Source: Chloracidobacterium sp. (GTDB taxonomy: Bacteria; Acidobacteriota; Blastocatellia; Pyrinomonadales; Pyrinomonadaceae). From it: a stretch of DNA of 64,000 nt. Where the stretch lies: contig JABTUB010000002.1 in NCBI GenBank assembly GCA_015075585.1, positions 620,001 through 684,000 on the forward strand, in the 5' to 3' direction. A program made the translations under genes and the position numbers. The notes beneath the pieces are model-generated. The model saw nothing but the letters and a program-made list of their open reading frames with translations. It was not told the origin of the DNA and ran no database searches. Within the stretch, counting starts at the first letter, position 1. The number at the start of each line of letters is the position of its first letter. This document shows positions 60,681 through 64,000 of this stretch, one piece after another.

Positions 60681-61295
60681 CTAGAATCTCACATGCTCAG
60701 GCGGAGCGTCCGAAGCGCTTCGCGAAACTTTCCATTCTTCCTCGGTGTCGTAAAAATTTACGTCAAAACTCAGCAGCGAACGAGCGGGAATGCCGTCAAA
60801 CTCATTGGGAGCATCCTCGAATTTTACGATAGTTCCGATCCCTATGACTTCGGCGCCAAGTTCGCGCACAAGCGCGATCGTCTCGCTGATCGCCCTGCCG
60901 GTGCGGTTAATGTCGTCAACTATCAACGCGGGGAAGAGTTTGTCGTCCGATACGTATTGCCTGAATTGGCGCTTGCCGTTCTCCATTTCGGCCCACGATA
61001 TCTGCTGCGCCGTCAGTGCTTGCCGGACGCCGAATGCCACCATAATGCCGCCCGGGCCGGGGCTTATGACCGAGATATTCGGCAAATGGCTCGAAACGGC
61101 CTTATCTTGCCGGAACATTCGGCTAAGTCCTACTGACAGGATCCTGGCGTTGTCGTAATAACGAAATGCAAGCGGCATCTGAAAATAATGCGACGCACGT
61201 TTGCCGTTCGGATAAATGAATTGCCCTCGGCGATAAGCACCCGTGTCGGTCAAGAGTTTCATCACAGATTCCGGCTCAGGGATCAAATTCACCAT
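60681..61295 (-). CDS. Orotate phosphoribosyltransferase-like PRTase
   Basis: A 204-residue type I phosphoribosyltransferase. N-terminal LLTDTGAYRRGQFIYPNGKRASHYFQMPLAFRYYDNARIL and the PRPP loop ALIVDDINRTGRAISETIALVRELGAEV are seen, with VISPGPGGIMVAFGVR before it. The resemblance is to orotate PRTases (pyrimidine synthesis), but the hood and phosphate loops differ, so another base or acceptor is possible. AGGAGAAATA before 61295 defines the start; the frame to 61427 is not needed. It is followed on the same strand by no close gene; a Nudix gene lies upstream. Confidence 0.8.
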   Translation of the reverse strand: MVNLIPEPESVMKLLTDTGAYRRGQFIYPNGKRASHYFQMPLAFRYYDNARILSVGLSRMFRQDKAVSSHLPNISVISPGPGGIMVAFGVRQALTAQQISWAEMENGKRQFRQYVSDDKLFPALIVDDINRTGRAISETIALVRELGAEVIGIGTIVKFEDAPNEFDGIPARSLLSFDVNFYDTEEEWKVSRSASDAPPEHVRF

Positions 61296-61342
61296 ATTAT
61301 TTCTCCTACGAAGTTCAATTCTAAGCCCCTTACGGCCTTTTA

Positions 61343-61795
61343 TCAAATTTCTGTCCCGAACACGTGTGCGAGCAGCGACCGTTGATCCAGATTCATCTCC
61401 GTCGGTATGTCGTCCGCCGCGAACCACCGTATCTGTTTGATCTCGCGGCTCAGTATGCGGCCTTCGCCGGAGGAATTTGCCCTGTAAAGCACCTCGACGT
61501 GACGCTTGAACGTCCGAACGCGATAAAAGCTCACGTTCGTCAGCTCCAGCCCTGTCTCTTCGCGGATCTCACGCCGCAAAGCCGCTTCAGGCTGCTCGCC
61601 CGGCTGAATAAAACCGCCCGGAAGGCCCCAACCCGAGCCCGGCCGCAGCAAGTGGTCGAGCAGCAGCACCTCGCCTTGCGGATTGGTAACGATGCCGGCC
61701 GCCGAGGCTGTAAACTTATGCTGCGTCGCCCTTGTCAGGCGCAAACGCGCCCAAGGCGGCATCTTTTTCCATAACTTACCCAAGAGATGAAGCAT
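61343..61795 (-). CDS. Nudix hydrolase
   Basis: A 150-residue Nudix protein: AAGIVTNPQGEVLLLDHLLRPGSGWGLPGG and the Nudix box GGFIQPGEQPEAALRREIREETGLEL (the G-x5-E-x7-REUxEExGU pattern is complete), with NVSFYRVRTFKRHVEVLYRANSSGEG after it. It cleaves nucleoside-diphosphate-linked compounds; the substrate is unknown. It is upstream of the PRTase on the same strand (47 bases), so both may be co-transcribed. Confidence 0.9.
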   Translation of the reverse strand: MLHLLGKLWKKMPPWARLRLTRATQHKFTASAAGIVTNPQGEVLLLDHLLRPGSGWGLPGGFIQPGEQPEAALRREIREETGLELTNVSFYRVRTFKRHVEVLYRANSSGEGRILSREIKQIRWFAADDIPTEMNLDQRSLLAHVFGTEI

Positions 61796-61902
61796 TTTAA
61801 GGAATGCTAACGGCGTTAAATGTTTTTATTATTGGTAGAGGTGTTAACATTGCCGCTTGGCTATACTGACATCTTATATCAGTTCCACCTTCCGGAGTTA
61901 CA

Positions 61903-63861
61903 ATGAATTCTTACATACTTCGCTCGGCCTTCTTTTTATTGTTCGCTGCGGCCTTTCCGGGCGTCATTTTTGCTCAAGTCGGCCTTAGGGCAGACCTTGA
62001 CGCAAATTTTCGCTCATACGATCTCGTGCGTATTGATGCCGGATCGACGAATCTGAATTTTCGCGCAGCGGCGGGCAGTGTCTCGATCGAGCTTATCGAA
62101 CACGACCTGCGAAGCCCTGACTACCGCGCAGAATCGGACGGCATTCTCGGACGCGTTGCCGTTGAGCGCGGCAAAGTGAACACATTTATCGGCCGTATCG
62201 ACGGCGATGCGTCGGCAATTTCGAGATTCAACCGTGTAGGAAACGGACTTGAGGGCTTTTTCGATCGCGGCGGCGAGCGCTTCTTTGTCGAACCTGCAAA
62301 GAACTACTCGGCGGACGCGGCCCCGTCGCAGTATGTGATCTATCGGCTCGCCGATGTTCGTGCCGACAGTTTCTTTTCATGCGGCTCAATAATGGAGAAG
62401 AAGATAACGGACGGCCGCTCGATAGCCTTCGGCGGCGAGAACCTCGCGTCCGTACCCAAACGGCTTCGCATCGCCACTGACGCCGACCAAGCGTATGTGA
62501 ATACGCTCGGCAGCTCATCGGCGGCAAATGCCGAGATACTCGGCATTCTCAACACGATCGAAGGCGTCTATCAACAGCAGCTCGGCATCAAGATCTCGGT
62601 CGTTTATCAGCATACATGGACAACCGCAGATCCGTTCGCGGGCACAACGCCCGAGGCCGCGGTTCGCAGCTTTCAGGCATATTGGAACAGCAGCCTTCCC
62701 GTTACCGAAGTGCCGCGCGATATTGCACATTTGTTTTCCGGAAAGGCAAATATTCAATCGCAGGGATGGGCGTTCATCGGCGTAGCCTGCACAAGCCCGA
62801 CCTACGCATACGGAATGAGCGGCTACATAAGCTGGGCACCGGGAAAATATCTGATCACCGCACACGAGGTCGGACACAACCTCGGAGCGAATCACGCCGA
62901 GGTGGCTCAGGGCTGCGGCTCTACGATCATGAATGCACAGATCAGCGGCGCTACACCGTTGGAATTCTGTACGTATTCGCGAAATGAGGTCGCGAACTTT
63001 GTCGGCCAGAACTCGTGCCTGCTGCCTTCCGTCGGATGTAAATACGATATCGACGGCGACGCAAAGGCGGATATCGGCATCTTTCGGCCAAGCGTCGGCG
63101 AATGGTGGTTCCTTCGCAGCGGCAACGGCTCGAACGGAGCCGCTCAATTCGGAACGGGCACAGACAAGACGGTGCCGGCAGACTTTACCGGCGACGGCAA
63201 AACGGATATCGCGATCTGGCGTGAAACAACAGGCTCGTGGTATATCCTCCGAAGTGAGGATCAAACATATTACGCATTTCCGTTCGGCGCCTCGGGTGAT
63301 GTTCCGGTGCCGGAAGATTACGACGGCGACGGCCGTGCAGATGCCGCCGTGTATCGGCCTTCGGCCGGCACTTGGTATGTCAACCGCTCAAGCGGCGGCA
63401 CCGATATCGTTCAATTCGGCACGGCGGGCGATGTACCCGTTCCTGCGGACTACGACGGCGACGGAAAGGCCGATGCAGCGATCTTCAGGGCTTCGGACTC
63501 GACATGGTGGCTCAAGCGTTCGATAGCAGGGGTCGCAGCATTCACATTCGGCTCGGCCGGCGACCGGCTGGTGCCCGGCGATTATACCGGCGACGGCAAA
63601 GCGGACGTCGCCATATTCAGGCCTTCGAATGGTATGTGGGCGATACTCCGCAGTGAGGACGGCAGCTACTACTCACTTCCGTTCGGCCTGGCCGATGATA
63701 TGCCGGCACCAGGCGACTATGACGGCGACGGCAAGTTCGATCAGGCTGTATTCCGGCCTTCAAATTCGACGTGGTACATACAAGGTTCGTCGGCAGGAAC
63801 TATCGTAAAGCAGTTCGGCACGGCGGGCGACGTCCCGATCTCGAACGGCTATGTCAGATAG
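61903..63861 (+). CDS. Secreted M12B-like metalloprotease with C-terminal FG-GAP/VCBS repeats
   Basis: A 652-residue exported protein. The signal peptide SYILRSAFFLLFAAAFPGV ends near FAQ. Residues about 25-190 are a propeptide-like beta region. The reprolysin-type catalytic domain (about 200-380) has the zinc motif HEVGHNLGANHAEVAQGC (HExxHxxGxxH) and, after the CGSTIMN segment, a Met-turn-like region. Residues about 385-652 are roughly six FG-GAP/VCBS repeats (YDGDGKADAAIFR, YTGDGKADVAIFRP), which bind calcium and form a propeller or adhesive arm. GGAGTTACA before the ATG is a fair ribosome site. Confidence 0.9.
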   Translation: MNSYILRSAFFLLFAAAFPGVIFAQVGLRADLDANFRSYDLVRIDAGSTNLNFRAAAGSVSIELIEHDLRSPDYRAESDGILGRVAVERGKVNTFIGRIDGDASAISRFNRVGNGLEGFFDRGGERFFVEPAKNYSADAAPSQYVIYRLADVRADSFFSCGSIMEKKITDGRSIAFGGENLASVPKRLRIATDADQAYVNTLGSSSAANAEILGILNTIEGVYQQQLGIKISVVYQHTWTTADPFAGTTPEAAVRSFQAYWNSSLPVTEVPRDIAHLFSGKANIQSQGWAFIGVACTSPTYAYGMSGYISWAPGKYLITAHEVGHNLGANHAEVAQGCGSTIMNAQISGATPLEFCTYSRNEVANFVGQNSCLLPSVGCKYDIDGDAKADIGIFRPSVGEWWFLRSGNGSNGAAQFGTGTDKTVPADFTGDGKTDIAIWRETTGSWYILRSEDQTYYAFPFGASGDVPVPEDYDGDGRADAAVYRPSAGTWYVNRSSGGTDIVQFGTAGDVPVPADYDGDGKADAAIFRASDSTWWLKRSIAGVAAFTFGSAGDRLVPGDYTGDGKADVAIFRPSNGMWAILRSEDGSYYSLPFGLADDMPAPGDYDGDGKFDQAVFRPSNSTWYIQGSSAGTIVKQFGTAGDVPISNGYVR

Positions 63862-63906
63862 GCAAGGTTTGCTAACCTCGACCGACCCGTTATAACGTCG
63901 TGGCAG

Positions 63907-64000
63907 ATGGGCCGCGCATTTCGAAAAGCCGATATCGGCCGCGTATTCACCTGGGATGAGGTGAGCGACATTCATCGCTCACAGCACGGCATATATCAAC
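63907..64000 (+). CDS. Possible start of a gene cut by the window end
   Basis: ATG 63907 opens a frame of 31 codons to the edge (MGRAFRKADIGRVFTWDEV and more) without a stop. TATAAC at about 63891-63896 could be a close -10. Too short to identify; it may be chance. Confidence 0.25.
   Translation, partial: MGRAFRKADIGRVFTWDEVSDIHRSQHGIYQ

Overview
The window reads as a chromosomal piece of a Gram-negative bacterium, most likely an Acidobacteriota of the Blastocatellia/Pyrinomonadaceae kind. That placement is an inference. It rests on a VWFA-related protein of the type common in Acidobacteria, several membrane proteins opening with a CPxC...DG zinc ribbon, a secreted protease with C-terminal FG-GAP/VCBS repeats, and a DUF4912 protein next to a GH57 enzyme. 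Genes are dense, many are translationally coupled (ATGA overlaps), and no tRNA, rRNA or CRISPR array was seen.

Layout. 1-22.3 kb is mostly housekeeping and envelope: DUF3108 protein, DUF4912 protein plus GH57 branching enzyme, inositol-phosphate synthase, a lone Clp-type AAA+ ATPase, an ArsR regulator, TlyA, a CtaA/Cox15-like protein, a pseudo-receiver/HATPase regulator, NAD synthetase, a VWA protein, an OmpA protein, a 2-oxoacid dehydrogenase E2 with two lipoyl domains, an S9 peptidase, a YCF48-like protein, SerA and a VOC protein. 22.3-31.3 kb is an AT-richer accessory stretch. It holds a 135-bp promoter/leader segment present twice, a TPR-SUMF1 secreted protein behind a terminator-like leader, an IS200/RAYT-type transposase inside a field of short palindromes, a four-gene run of zinc-ribbon membrane proteins, and hicBA flanked by two broken copies of one small gene. 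31.3-38 kb returns to metabolism: LpdA, two methyltransferases, a rhodanese lipoprotein with a 29-residue membrane peptide and DUF302, a Cys/Met PLP enzyme and FumC.

38-59.5 kb is a type VI secretion locus, all on the minus strand and probably transcribed from about 58 kb down to 38 kb: tssL, tssM, tagJ, tssA, tssB, tssC, hcp, tssE, tssF, tssG, clpV, a caspase-like protein, vgrG, a lipoprotein and a PAAR protein. TssB/C form the sheath, Hcp the tube, VgrG plus PAAR the spike, TssE/F/G and TssA the baseplate, TssL/M the membrane complex, and ClpV recycles the sheath. tssJ and tssK are not in the cluster. VgrG carries a C-terminal extension with an HEMNH zinc-protease motif. A possible lipoprotein partner follows it, and a His/Cys caspase-like protein sits between clpV and vgrG. 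A further HExxH protein lies just upstream of the cluster. These are the best candidates for undescribed effector biology.

59.6-64 kb holds ybaB-recR, an orotate-phosphoribosyltransferase-like gene, a Nudix hydrolase and a secreted M12B-like metalloprotease with FG-GAP repeats. Functions are read from motifs and overall family resemblance by eye; no database search was run.
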